A stretch of 17,607 nucleotides of DNA from Anaerotignum sp. (GCA_017442465.1 JAFRZQ010000097.1:1-17607); one strand, 5' to 3'. Positions 1 through 7,802 are shown, numbered from the stretch's first letter. Notes: generated by a model from the letters alone, not told the origin. Program-made: numbers and translations.

Positions 1-797
1 ATATCAATATAATGACAAACCTTTTCGCAAGTTGCCATGGCTTCGATGGTTTCGTCTGTCAGGGTTTCAGGGTACGCATACAGCAGTCTGATCCATTCAA
101 TGCCTTCGATGGCATTCAGCTGTTTCAGCAGTTCGTGGAGCATAGGCTGACCATACAGGTCTCTGCCGTAAATGGAAGTATCCTGTGCTACGATGACCAG
201 TTCCTTCACGCCCTGCTGCGCCAGAATGGTTGCTTCTTCAATCAGACTTTCCATCTTTCTGCTGCGGTGTCTGCCCCTCATTTTGGGGATGACGCAGTAT
301 GTACAATGGTTATCACAGCCTTCGGAAATTTTCAGATATGCAAAATAAGGTGCTGTGGAAAGGACACGCAACTTGCCGTTTTCATCCTGCATCGCCAGAT
401 CGATGCTTTCCAGATGTTTCACCTGCTGTCTGCCTGCCAGGATTTCATCCGCCACTTCTGCGATGGATTCATAAGCCGTTGTACCAACGATAGCATCTAC
501 TTCGGGCAGTTCATCGAAGAATTCCGCTTCAAAACGCTGACCCAGACAGCCAGCTACGATCAGACCTTTGCAGTTACCTACTTCAGGGTCTTTGTACTGT
601 GCCATTTCCAGAATGGTTTCGATGCTTTCTTCCAGTGCATCCTTGATGAAGCAGCAGGTATTCACTACGATAATGTCCGCTTCCGCTTCATCGGCTACCG
701 CTGTGTAGCCGTTTTTCTGCAGGATCCCCAGCATGACTTCACTGTCAACTCTATTTTTATCGCACCCCAGAGAGGTGAATGCGATCTTCTTATTCAT
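1..797 (-). CDS. rimO: Ribosomal protein S12 methylthiotransferase RimO (3'-truncated by window edge)
   Basis: RimO is a radical-SAM enzyme that adds a methylthio group to an aspartate of ribosomal protein S12. The first 265 codons are present; the rest, including the C-terminal TRAM domain, lies outside the window. The N-terminus reads SLGCDKNRVDSEVMLG, the RimO form of the N-terminal UPF0004 domain; MiaB and MtaB differ at this site. Cys12, a CC pair near residue 50 and a Cys in AGCLGQ near residue 85 can supply the N-terminal cluster. The radical-SAM motif CDNHCTYC gives Cys161, Cys165 and Cys168. The ATG at 797 follows AAGGAGG with good spacing. A terminator at 914-943 separates the gene from the one upstream, so it probably has its own promoter in the AT-rich stretch 810-910. 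I see only a weak -10 there (TAAAAT) and no convincing -35. Confidence 0.93.
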   Translation of the reverse strand, partial: MNKKIAFTSLGCDKNRVDSEVMLGILQKNGYTAVADEAEADIIVVNTCCFIKDALEESIETILEMAQYKDPEVGNCKGLIVAGCLGQRFEAEFFDELPEVDAIVGTTAYESIAEVADEILAGRQQVKHLESIDLAMQDENGKLRVLSTAPYFAYLKISEGCDNHCTYCVIPKMRGRHRSRKMESLIEEATILAQQGVKELVIVAQDTSIYGRDLYGQPMLHELLKQLNAIEGIEWIRLLYAYPETLTDETIEAMATCEKVCHYID

Positions 798-913
798 TGT
801 ATTCCTCCTTCAAACTATCAAAGGGATAGCAATATTTTCACATCATAGTATTTTACTACAAATGCAGAGAAATTGCTATATTTCCGCAAAAATCTTTTCA
901 GGTTCTTTCTGCC

Positions 914-943
914 AAAAGAAAAAGTCCTCTTTTGAGGACTTTT
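914..943 (-). terminator. Rho-independent terminator after the 153-aa gene
   Basis: On the minus strand a 10-bp perfect stem (AAAAGTCCTC paired with GAGGACTTTT, AAAA loop) is followed by TTTTTCTTTT. It lies 5 bases past the stop codon of the 153-aa gene and upstream of rimO. Confidence 0.85.
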
Positions 944-947
944 ATGA

Positions 948-1409
948 TTATTCTTCTGTTTCGTAGTTTTGCAGGAACCATTCCAACTGGTCAGTCATCT
1001 GTGTTTTACTTCCTTCTGCGATCATATAGCAATCTCCTCTAAACACAATTTCTCCATTCTTCCAGAAATTGATGATTTCACATCTGCCTACTTCTTCGCT
1101 ATCAAACTGCAACTCCATCGTATACGGATATTCTTCATCGGAATGTAGTTTTTCCCAAGGCAGCGCTTTTCGGATTTTCAATTCTTCAATGTCTTTCACC
1201 AGCTTTTCCACAGGCTCTATATCCCTGATATCTACTCCATACACATAACCTGTTTGATTTTTTACTTCGATTGTCTGAATCTTACAATAGATAAAGTTTT
1301 CCAGTGAAATCTCACCTTTTTGCGATAAGGGACTGCTGAAAAAATGACCTGCAAACCATATTATCAGCACAACAAGCAGAAAAAACACAAATCTCTTTAA
1401 TTTCTTCAT
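948..1409 (-). CDS. Hypothetical membrane-anchored protein, 153 aa
   Basis: I do not recognise the family. The protein begins MKKLKRF followed by a hydrophobic segment (about residues 7-24) with no clear signal-peptidase or lipobox site, so it looks like a single-pass anchor with the remaining ~125 residues outside the membrane. That part is acidic and soluble-looking, with two Cys (C42 in IYCKI, C126 in GDCYM), a further Cys at VGRCEI, and a Trp-rich C-terminal half. A GGGGGAG ribosome binding site lies about 6 bases before the ATG. The gene sits between the folD terminator (1435-1470) and its own terminator (914-943). A possible TATATT -10 lies at about 1430-1435, directly after the folD terminator stem, but I see no good -35. 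Expression may depend on a weak promoter or on readthrough from folD. Reading frame, RBS and terminator make it a probable real gene; function unknown. Confidence 0.75.
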   Translation of the reverse strand: MKKLKRFVFFLLVVLIIWFAGHFFSSPLSQKGEISLENFIYCKIQTIEVKNQTGYVYGVDIRDIEPVEKLVKDIEELKIRKALPWEKLHSDEEYPYTMELQFDSEEVGRCEIINFWKNGEIVFRGDCYMIAEGSKTQMTDQLEWFLQNYETEE

Positions 1410-1434
1410 ACCATCTCCCCCTTCCTCTTAATAT

Positions 1435-1470
1435 AAAAATACCCTTGATCTCTTTCGAAATCAAGGGTAT
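1435..1470 (-). terminator. Rho-independent terminator of the ftfL-folD operon
   Basis: An 11-bp perfect stem (ATACCCTTGAT with ATCAAGGGTAT, 10-base loop) lies 16 bases after the folD stop codon. On the minus strand it runs into TTTTT. Confidence 0.85.
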
Positions 1471-1486
1471 AAATCTTAAGATTTTC

Positions 1487-2344
1487 TTACATCAGACCAT
1501 TCTGAATTCTTGCGGCTGTGTTACAGTTTTTCATCAGCATAGCGATGGTCATAGGACCAACGCCGCCGGGCACGGGAGTGATCGCCCCTGCCACTTCTTT
1601 CACGTTCTCAAAGTCCACGTCGCCGCACAGTTTGCCTTCGGCGTTGCGATTCATACCGACGTCAATGATGATCGCACCTTCTTTTACCATATCTGCCGTT
1701 ACTGTGTCTACCTTGCCGGTTGCGCTGACGATGATATCTGCCCCCCGACAGATACCGGCCAGATCCTTTGTTTTGGAATGGCAAATGGTAACAGTACCGT
1801 TCTCCTGCATCAACAGCATAGCCACAGGCTTACCTACAATATTGCTTCTGCCGATAATGACACAATTTTTGCCTTCGATGGAATGACCGCTGCGTTTGAT
1901 CAGTTCGATAATACCAGCGGGTGTGCAGGGCAGGAAGCCCTTTGCACCTGTGTGCAGATAGCCTACATTCACAGGGTGGAAGCAATCCACATCCTTATCG
2001 GGGCTGATGGCCATGATGACTTTTCTGTCATCGATATGTTTGGGCACAGGCATCTGAACCAGAATGCCGTGTACACTTTTATCTGCATTCAGTTCATCGA
2101 TCAGGTTCAGCAGTTCCTCTTCTGTTGTCTCCCCAGGCAACACATGGGATACAGACTTGATGCCTACGGCTTCACAAGCCTTCTGCTTGTTGCTTACATA
2201 TACCTTGGAAGCGGAGTTATCGCCGACCAGAACAACAGCCAGACAGGGTTCGATGCCCTGTGCTTTCAGTGCTGCTGCCTCTTCTGCCGCTTCTGCCTTG
2301 ATTTCTGCGGAAATCAGTTTGCCATCAATCAATTGTGCTTTCAT
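1487..2344 (-). CDS. folD: Bifunctional methylene-THF dehydrogenase / methenyl-THF cyclohydrolase FolD
   Basis: FolD is a cytosolic one-carbon enzyme that interconverts 5,10-methylene-THF and 10-formyl-THF using NAD(P). Its 285 aa is the usual family length. Visible motifs: the catalytic pair Tyr49 and Lys53 in YVSNK, VQMPVPKHID near residues 96-105, DKDVDCFHPVNVG (residues 117-128), the nucleotide-binding GRSNIVGKP (about 164-172), and the C-terminal PVPGGVGPMT signature. Residue 121, usually Gly in DVDGF, is Cys here. The ATG at 2344 is preceded by AAGGAG about 11 bases upstream, close behind the ftfL stop (35-bp gap) with no terminator between, so the two genes form one operon. FolD acts next to formate-THF ligase in the methyl branch of C1 metabolism. 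A 6-bp inverted repeat (CTTCGT/ACGAAG) covers the gap and the RBS. Confidence 0.97.
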   Translation of the reverse strand: MKAQLIDGKLISAEIKAEAAEEAAALKAQGIEPCLAVVLVGDNSASKVYVSNKQKACEAVGIKSVSHVLPGETTEEELLNLIDELNADKSVHGILVQMPVPKHIDDRKVIMAISPDKDVDCFHPVNVGYLHTGAKGFLPCTPAGIIELIKRSGHSIEGKNCVIIGRSNIVGKPVAMLLMQENGTVTICHSKTKDLAGICRGADIIVSATGKVDTVTADMVKEGAIIIDVGMNRNAEGKLCGDVDFENVKEVAGAITPVPGGVGPMTIAMLMKNCNTAARIQNGLM

Positions 2345-2379
2345 CTCAAATTATCTCCTTCGTATAAGTTGACGAAGAA

Positions 2380-4053
2380 TTAGAACAGGCCTACTACGTT
2401 GCCGTCTTCGTCGATATCGATATTCAGTGCTGCAGGTTTCTTAGGCAGACCGGGCATTGTCATTACATCGCCCAGCAGAACTACGATAAAGCCTGCACCA
2501 GCGGAAATGCGGATTTCTTTTACAGTTACTTCGAAACCTTCGGGACGACCCAGAACCTTGGGATCATCGGACAGGGAGTACTGTGTCTTCGCGATACAAA
2601 CGGGGAAGTGGTTGAAGCCCAGTTTATCGATCTGATCCAGTGTTTTCTTTGCAGCTGCAGAGAAGTTTACATTGCCTGCGCCGTAGATTTCTTTACATAC
2701 TTTGTTTACTTTTTCAACGATGTTCAGTTCATCTTCATACAGGAATTTGAAATTGCTTTCTTTTGTTTCCAGTGTTTCCAGAACTTTTTCAGCCAGAGCT
2801 TTGCCGCCTTCGCCGCCTTCTGCCCATACTCTTGCTACTGCGAATGTAGCGCCCATAGCTTCGCATCTTTCTTTTACGTATGCAACTTCTGCATCTGTAT
2901 CAGCTACGAAGTGGTTCAGTGTAACAACAACGGGAACACCATATTTCTGGATGTTTTCGATGTGTTTTTCCAGGTTTACGAAACCTTTTGCCAGAGCATC
3001 CAGGTTTTCATTGGACAGGTCAGCTTTTGCAACGCCGCCGTTATATTTCATTGCACGTACAGTAGCAACCAGAACAACCGCATCGGGTTTCAGGCCTGCT
3101 TTACGGCATTTGATATCAAAGAATTTTTCAGCACCCAGGTCAGCACCGAAGCCTGCTTCTGTTACAACGTAATCAGCAATTTTCATAGCTGTTTTTGTTG
3201 CTTTTACAGAGTTACAGCCGTGAGCGATATTCGCGAAGGGACCGCCGTGGATGATTGCCAGTGTGTTTTCCAGAGTCTGAACCACGTTGGGCTGCAGAGC
3301 ATCTTTCAAGAGAACTGTCATTGCGCCGTCAGCGCCGATCATTTTTGCTGTTACGGGTTCGTCGTCATATGTGTAACCAACGATGATCTGACCCAGCATT
3401 TCTTTCAGCTGTTTCAGGTCGTTTGCCAGACAGAAAATAGCCATAATTTCGGATGCTACTGTGATCTGGAACGCATCTTCTCTGGGTACGCCGTTTACTT
3501 TGCCGCCCAGACCAGAGATTACTGTTCTCAGCTGTCTGTCGTTCAGGTCAACGCATCTTTTCCAGGAAATTCTTCTGGGGTCGATGTTCAGTTCGTTGCC
3601 CTGCTGGATGTGGTTATCTACCATGGAAGCCAGCAGATTGTTTGCTGTTGTGATCGCATGCAGGTCACCTGTGAAGTGCAGGTTGATGTCTTCCATAGGA
3701 ACTACCTGAGCATAGCCGCCGCCAGCTGCGCCGCCTTTTACGCCCATGCAGGGACCCAGGGAGGGTTCACGCAGACATGTGATAGCGTTTTTGCCCATTT
3801 TCTGCAGTGCCTGTGTCAGACCGATTGTTACTGTTGTTTTACCTTCACCAGCGGGTGTAGGGTTAACAGCTGTAACCAGGATCAGTTTTGCATCTTTGTT
3901 GTCTTTGATTTCGTTGAAGTATTTGTCGCTGATTTTGCCTTTGTACTTACCGTAGCAGTCGATGTATTCTTCGGGAATACCTGCTTTTTTTGCTACTTCC
4001 AGGATGTGTTCCATTTTACATTCCTGCGCGATCTGTAAGTCTGTTTTGAACAT
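2380..4053 (-). CDS. fhs/ftfL: Formate--tetrahydrofolate ligase (10-formyl-THF synthetase)
   Basis: The enzyme joins formate to tetrahydrofolate with ATP, giving 10-formyl-THF for purine synthesis, initiator-tRNA formylation or the Wood-Ljungdahl methyl branch. It is 557 aa from the ATG at 4053, the normal family length. Motifs: P-loop TPAGEGKT at residues 66-73, REPSLGPCMGVKGGAAGGG at about 95-113, and MEDINLHFTGD at 120-130. The start is set by GAGAGGAG about 9 bases upstream. A longer in-frame reading up to 4227 is not coding, because it runs through the riboswitch leader. The gene is first in an operon with folD and is transcribed from 4255-4283 through a ZTP riboswitch at 4178-4248, so it is expected to rise when ZMP/ZTP (a sign of 10-formyl-THF shortage) builds up. 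Identity is certain from the motifs; whether the host uses it for acetogenesis cannot be told here. Confidence 0.97.
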   Translation of the reverse strand: MFKTDLQIAQECKMEHILEVAKKAGIPEEYIDCYGKYKGKISDKYFNEIKDNKDAKLILVTAVNPTPAGEGKTTVTIGLTQALQKMGKNAITCLREPSLGPCMGVKGGAAGGGYAQVVPMEDINLHFTGDLHAITTANNLLASMVDNHIQQGNELNIDPRRISWKRCVDLNDRQLRTVISGLGGKVNGVPREDAFQITVASEIMAIFCLANDLKQLKEMLGQIIVGYTYDDEPVTAKMIGADGAMTVLLKDALQPNVVQTLENTLAIIHGGPFANIAHGCNSVKATKTAMKIADYVVTEAGFGADLGAEKFFDIKCRKAGLKPDAVVLVATVRAMKYNGGVAKADLSNENLDALAKGFVNLEKHIENIQKYGVPVVVTLNHFVADTDAEVAYVKERCEAMGATFAVARVWAEGGEGGKALAEKVLETLETKESNFKFLYEDELNIVEKVNKVCKEIYGAGNVNFSAAAKKTLDQIDKLGFNHFPVCIAKTQYSLSDDPKVLGRPEGFEVTVKEIRISAGAGFIVVLLGDVMTMPGLPKKPAALNIDIDEDGNVVGLF

Positions 4054-4110
4054 TCGAAAAAACTCCTCTCTGCTTGGTGCTTTGGCACCGTTCACATTAC
4101 TGGTTATCTT

Positions 4111-4177
4111 GATGATTAGTATTGGCAGTATTTTTCCCCATAAACAAGAAAAATACCGCACCAATCCAAGCATCATC
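4111..4177 (-). promoter_or_regulatory. Long hairpin downstream of ZTP aptamer (candidate expression platform)
   Basis: Just 3' of the aptamer, bases 4148-4165 can pair with 4121-4136 (core GTATTTTTC/GAAAAATAC with flanking TTGG/CCAA and one bulge). The stem is extended by GATGAT (4172-4177) with ATCATC (4111-4116). A further CTGG (4180-4183, inside the conserved 3' aptamer strand CTGGGC) could pair with CCAG at 4100-4103. This could therefore compete with the ligand-binding fold. There is no U-tract after the hairpin, so it is not a simple intrinsic terminator. A second small hairpin, GGTGC/GCACC with CAAA loop (4076-4089), lies 5 bases before the ftfL RBS. The pairings are read from the sequence; the switching role is inferred. 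Confidence 0.45.
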
Positions 4178-4248
4178 GCCCAGACGGTCGGCATTCGAAC
4201 AGTCATACTCCATGTGGTTCCTTCCACTTCCGTCAGTCATATGACCCT
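4178..4248 (-). promoter_or_regulatory. ZTP (pfl-motif) riboswitch aptamer, leader of ftfL-folD
   Basis: The minus strand starts GGGTCATATGACTGACGG, then a short GTGG/CCAC hairpin, GGAGTATGAC, a linker, and GCCGACCGTCTGGGC. This order matches what I know of the ZTP/pfl motif: the first domain with its GACTGACGG element, an internal hairpin, a variable linker, and the conserved CCGNCTGGGC 3' domain. It is close to the Fusobacterium ulcerans aptamer as I remember it. Formate-THF ligase is one of the classic genes under this riboswitch, which senses ZTP and ZMP and turns on one-carbon and purine genes. The aptamer begins almost exactly at the predicted transcription start. Confidence 0.92.
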
Positions 4249-4254
4249 ACAATG

Positions 4255-4283
4255 ATGGTACTATATGGGACGATTTTTGTCAA
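4255..4283 (-). promoter_or_regulatory. Sigma-A-type promoter of the ftfL-folD operon
   Basis: TTGACA (4278-4283), a 17-bp spacer, then TACCAT (4255-4260). The predicted start is near 4248, which puts the riboswitch at the very 5' end of the RNA. Confidence 0.8.
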
Positions 4284-4296
4284 TCGATAAAAACCC

Positions 4297-4329
4297 ACAA
4301 AAAAGCACAGACAAAAAGGTCTGTGCTTT
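4297..4329 (-). terminator. Rho-independent terminator of ftsK
   Basis: An 11-bp perfect stem (AAAGCACAGAC with GTCTGTGCTTT, 6-base loop) lies 17 bases after the ftsK stop codon, followed on the minus strand by further T-rich sequence. It insulates ftsK from the ftfL promoter. Confidence 0.85.
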
Positions 4330-4345
4330 AATAGTTATTTTCAAT

Positions 4346-7117
4346 TTATATTTCTTCAGGAACAGAACCTGTCATTTCTTCCCATTCTCCTTTGGTGATC
4401 AGGACTTTTCTGGGCTTGCTGCCATCCTCAGGGCCAACGATACCATGGCGTTCCAGATCATCCATCAGCCTTGCCGCACGGTTATAGCCAATGCGGAACT
4501 GTCTCTGCAGCATGGAAACAGAAGCCTTATCCTTTTCAATGACCAGATCCACCGCCTGGCCGAAAAATTCATCAGACTCTTCCACATCACCGCCGCCGGC
4601 TTTTGCCGTGGATGTGATCTGGTCGATGGTCTCCTGCGTATAATAAGGTCTGCTGCTCTTTTTCAGGAAGTCAACGATGGCTTCTACTTCCTGATCGGTA
4701 ACGAAGGCCCCCTGCAAACGGGAAGGCTTGCTCTGGCCGGAAGGATAGAACAGCATATCGCCCTTGCCCAAGAGTTTTTCTGCCCCGACCATATCCAGAA
4801 TGGTTCTGGAGTCGATGCCGGAAGAAACAGCGAATGCCAGTCTGGAAGGGATATTCGCCTTGATGACACCAGTAATGACATCTACGGAAGGACGCTGTGT
4901 GGCAATAATGAGGTGCATACCAGCGGCACGGGCCATCTGTGCCAGTCGGCAGATGGCATCTTCCACTTCACCAGGAGCAGCCATCATCAGGTCCGCCAGT
5001 TCATCGATGATAATGACGATCTGAGGCATCTTGCCCTTTTCGTCACCTTTTTCTTCCATCATTTTATTAAAACCTTTGATGTCACGGACACCGTGGGCTG
5101 CGAAATCATTGTATCTCTGCAGCATTTCCCTTACGGCCCAGTTCAGTGCACTGGACGCCTTTTTGGGATCTGTCACAACAGGGATCAAGAGATGAGGGAT
5201 ACCATTGTAAACGCTCAGTTCTACTACCTTAGGGTCAACCAGCAGCAGTTTCACTTCCTTAGGGTCTGCCTTATAGAGGATACTTGTGATCAGGGTATTG
5301 ATACATACGGATTTACCGGAGCCTGTTGCACCGGCAATCAGCAGATGTGGCATCTTCGCTATATCCGTCACCACAGGGTTGCCCGCAATATCCTGCCCCA
5401 GTGCAAAGGCCAGTTTGGAAGGATGTTCTCTGAAAGCATCACTTTCCAAGATGGTTCTCATATAAACGGACTGGGTCTCCTTATTTGGCACTTCAATACC
5501 CACCGCGGCCTTGCCGGGAATAGGTGCCTCGATACGGATGCCGCTTGCCGCCAGATTCAGGGCAATATCGTCCGCCAAATTCACAATTTTGCTCACCTTT
5601 ACACCCTGACTGGGAGAAAGTTCATATCTGGTAACCGTAGGGCCTTTGGAGATCTGGATGACTTTTGCATCTACACCAAAGCTCTTTAAGGTGGATTCCA
5701 GTTTTCTTGCATTTTCGATCATTTCCGAACGGCTGCTGCCGCTGCCCGTCTGAGGGTCTGCCCCCAGAAGTTCGATGGGCGGATAAATATAAGGTTTTTC
5801 TTCCTCCACCGGTTCTGTGGGAATTTCAGGCTCAGGGATATCTTCCGCCTTCTGCTCTGTCTCCGCAGGATCTTCCTCTTCTTCGATATCTTCTTCCTCT
5901 TCTTCTGCTGCACGTTCAGGCACAGGGGCAGATGTCGCTTCTTCCTGCAGTTCATCGGCAATGGAAACCATCTCGATGATGGGGATATCATCCTCTTCCA
6001 TTTCTTCCAAAGATTCAGGTTCTGCCGCATCTTCTACCGCAGTGATATCAATGATGGAACCATCCGTTTCGGGCAGTTCAGTCTGTATGTCTGTCTTTTC
6101 CTGAGCCTCCTGCAATGCCGATGCAGCCAAAACTGCTGCGGCCGCTTTCACCGCATCTCTATCCTCAGAAGGGTTCTCTTTTTCTTTCACAAAATCAAAA
6201 ATAGGCTCCCGTTTTTTGGATTCCAGCGTCATAGGTTTCTTACGGAATACCGTTTCTTCCACATAAGGTACTTCCTCATGCTTGCCTTCCTGCAGTTCAA
6301 TATTGAAATCTGCCTTTGACATGGTTTTCTTACGGCGTTCTTCCTTCTTCGCCAGCCGTTCCGCTTCCACCAGTTCCTGCTGGCGGATCCGTTCTGCTTT
6401 ATTCTTGATCTTTTCGTTCTTTACTTTCTTTCTTGCCTTACGGTGGGCATTGGCATCTCCAATGGCATGGAAGAAGGATTTTCCTGTCGCCATCACGATA
6501 GAAATAATACCGACAGCCAGCAAAATGATCGCACTTCCCAGAGTATCCAGTGCAGTATAGAGACCGCCGCCGATAAGGCCGCCAAACAGACCGCCGTTAG
6601 AAAATGCACCTGCGTCATACAGAACGCCGCAGCTTTTCAGAAAACCCACGTTCCCTGTTTCCACCGGATTGATGATCTGGGCTGCAGATGCCACCGTCAG
6701 CAGAAACAAAATGGCCCCAATGGCACGCACCACAGGGAATCTTTTTTCTTCGCTGACCAGCATCCAGATGCAGTAAAGGATCACAAAAACAGGCAGTAAA
6801 ATACCGCCAAAGCCCAGGATCCCCTTAAAAAATGTACTGATCAGACCGCCGATCACACCCATCTTATCTGTCAGCAGACTGACAAATACCACAATGGATA
6901 CCACAATGATCAGCAGCAGAATGATCTCATCCAGCAGACTGTCCCCGAAGCGGGCAGGTTTTGCGTTCACTTTCGTCGTTTCTTTTTTTACCGGTTCTTT
7001 TTTGGTCGTTTTGGTTTCTGTCTTTTTTCCGCTGCTTTTTGCTGCATCTTTCTTTGCTTCTGCAGGTTTTTTTGCAGGGGTTTTGGCAGCTGTTTTCTTG
7101 TTTTTCTGTTCCGCCAA
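4346..7117 (-). CDS. ftsK: DNA translocase FtsK/SpoIIIE
   Basis: FtsK/SpoIIIE is a septum-bound ATP-driven DNA pump that clears or segregates chromosomes at division or sporulation. From the proposed TTG start it is 923 aa. In order: a Lys/Ala/Thr-rich basic N-terminus (1-50), about four membrane segments (about 64-83, 101-122, 130-149, 192-212), a charged linker that turns strongly acidic (about 340-445, with runs of Glu), then the motor with Walker A GATGSGKS (596-603), Walker B IVIIIDE (700-706) and IIATQRPS. The C-terminal winged-helix gamma domain, which reads KOPS-type sequences, covers about 848-912 (FRIGYNRAARLMDDLERHGIVG). The upstream in-frame ATG at 7141 has no close RBS, whereas GAGGTGAG lies 4-5 bases before the TTG at 7117 (MAEQKNKK), so I prefer the TTG; the ATG adds eight residues. 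The promoter is at 7170-7198. The family is certain, but SpoIIIE and FtsK cannot be told apart here. Confidence 0.96.
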   Translation of the reverse strand: MAEQKNKKTAAKTPAKKPAEAKKDAAKSSGKKTETKTTKKEPVKKETTKVNAKPARFGDSLLDEIILLLIIVVSIVVFVSLLTDKMGVIGGLISTFFKGILGFGGILLPVFVILYCIWMLVSEEKRFPVVRAIGAILFLLTVASAAQIINPVETGNVGFLKSCGVLYDAGAFSNGGLFGGLIGGGLYTALDTLGSAIILLAVGIISIVMATGKSFFHAIGDANAHRKARKKVKNEKIKNKAERIRQQELVEAERLAKKEERRKKTMSKADFNIELQEGKHEEVPYVEETVFRKKPMTLESKKREPIFDFVKEKENPSEDRDAVKAAAAVLAASALQEAQEKTDIQTELPETDGSIIDITAVEDAAEPESLEEMEEDDIPIIEMVSIADELQEEATSAPVPERAAEEEEEDIEEEEDPAETEQKAEDIPEPEIPTEPVEEEKPYIYPPIELLGADPQTGSGSSRSEMIENARKLESTLKSFGVDAKVIQISKGPTVTRYELSPSQGVKVSKIVNLADDIALNLAASGIRIEAPIPGKAAVGIEVPNKETQSVYMRTILESDAFREHPSKLAFALGQDIAGNPVVTDIAKMPHLLIAGATGSGKSVCINTLITSILYKADPKEVKLLLVDPKVVELSVYNGIPHLLIPVVTDPKKASSALNWAVREMLQRYNDFAAHGVRDIKGFNKMMEEKGDEKGKMPQIVIIIDELADLMMAAPGEVEDAICRLAQMARAAGMHLIIATQRPSVDVITGVIKANIPSRLAFAVSSGIDSRTILDMVGAEKLLGKGDMLFYPSGQSKPSRLQGAFVTDQEVEAIVDFLKKSSRPYYTQETIDQITSTAKAGGGDVEESDEFFGQAVDLVIEKDKASVSMLQRQFRIGYNRAARLMDDLERHGIVGPEDGSKPRKVLITKGEWEEMTGSVPEEI

Positions 7118-7169
7118 ATTTCTCACCTCATCTATATTCATATCAAAAGATAATTTTTCCTAACACTTA

Positions 7170-7198
7170 ATTATAGCATGGATTTTCTTTTCAGGCAA
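7170..7198 (-). promoter_or_regulatory. Promoter of ftsK
   Basis: TTGCCT (7193-7198), a 17-bp spacer, then TATAAT (7170-7175) preceded by TGC, an extended -10. It starts transcription about 22 bases before the ATG at 7141. Confidence 0.75.
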
Positions 7199-7212
7199 AC
7201 GCCCCTTTTCCT

Positions 7213-7764
7213 TTACACTGTAAGATAGAAATATTCTGCGATCACTTCCGGCGCTTCCTTTCTGCCATTGTCGAGCCACCATCTGATCGTTTCCACAAAA
7301 GTTGCTGCGATGTGATTGATCCAGAATGCATCCGGCAGCTGCTCATGTTTTCTGGAAGCAAACAGCGGCAGCTGACTGACAACCAGCTTTTCCAGATTGC
7401 TTTTGAAATATCTTAAAAACACTTCATTATTGGGGCAGGACAGCAATTCAAGAATATGATTGTCATTTTTCTGCAGATGCTGCAATAAATGCAGAAAAAC
7501 AGAATCCGGTGCATCACATTGGAAAATATGTCTGTGCTCCGTGTTTTTTTCTCCCATGGCATCGAAAATATGACAGAAGAGATCTTCACAGAATTCCTTC
7601 AGCAGAAAATCCTTTGTTTCAAAGTGGGCATAGAATGTAGCCCTGCCTACATCTGCTTTTTCTATGATCTCTCCCACAGTGATCTGTTCATATTCTTTTT
7701 GGGACAATAATTCCGTAAAGGCCATAAATATTGCTTCCCGTGTTTTTCTTTTTCGTCTATCCAT
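7213..7764 (-). CDS. TetR-family transcriptional regulator, SczA-like candidate
   Basis: A 183-aa TetR-type repressor or activator. The N-terminal helix-turn-helix (about residues 8-50) has the typical ITVGEIIEKADVGRATFYAHFETKDFLL pattern seen across the family. The start is the ATG at 7764, because GGAG lies six bases before it; an ATG four codons earlier has no RBS. The ligand domain is rich in possible metal ligands: C59, C64-H65, H77, H79, C83, H92, H96, H103, C110, H140 and H151. The gene is divergent from a CDF metal exporter, with operator-like dyads between them. Streptococcal SczA, a TetR-family zinc sensor, controls czcD in this same layout, so a metal-sensing role is the best inference. 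A drug or other ligand cannot be excluded. No terminator is evident before the ftsK promoter. Confidence 0.88.
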   Translation of the reverse strand: MDRRKRKTREAIFMAFTELLSQKEYEQITVGEIIEKADVGRATFYAHFETKDFLLKEFCEDLFCHIFDAMGEKNTEHRHIFQCDAPDSVFLHLLQHLQKNDNHILELLSCPNNEVFLRYFKSNLEKLVVSQLPLFASRKHEQLPDAFWINHIAATFVETIRWWLDNGRKEAPEVIAEYFYLTV

Positions 7765-7791
7765 ATTTTTCTCCATACAAATTTCAATACA

Positions 7792-7802
7792 TGTTCCGTA
7801 TC
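7792..7802 (-). repeat. Second operator half-site (GATACGGAACA)
   Basis: On the minus strand GATACGGAACA matches the left half of the palindrome at 7855-7865 (GATACCGAACA) at 10 of 11 bases, in the opposite orientation. It lies about 28 bases before the tetR start, where it could mediate autoregulation. A separate 10-bp perfect palindrome, GCAGATCTGC, sits at 7813-7822. Confidence 0.4.

Noticed and set aside
2608..4038. A 476-codon open frame on the plus strand opposite ftfL
   Set aside because: It is an antisense shadow of a gene with narrow codon use. The product is full of Phe, Cys and Tyr, matches no family I know, and has no RBS.
4054..4227. In-frame N-terminal extension of formate-THF ligase
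   Set aside because: It covers the riboswitch aptamer and its hairpins, has no RBS, and would add 58 residues not found in the family.
4346..7117. ftsK as a mobile-element (conjugation) translocase
   Set aside because: It has the full chromosomal layout (membrane segments, acidic linker, motor, gamma domain) and sits among housekeeping genes with no integrase, relaxase or repeats near.
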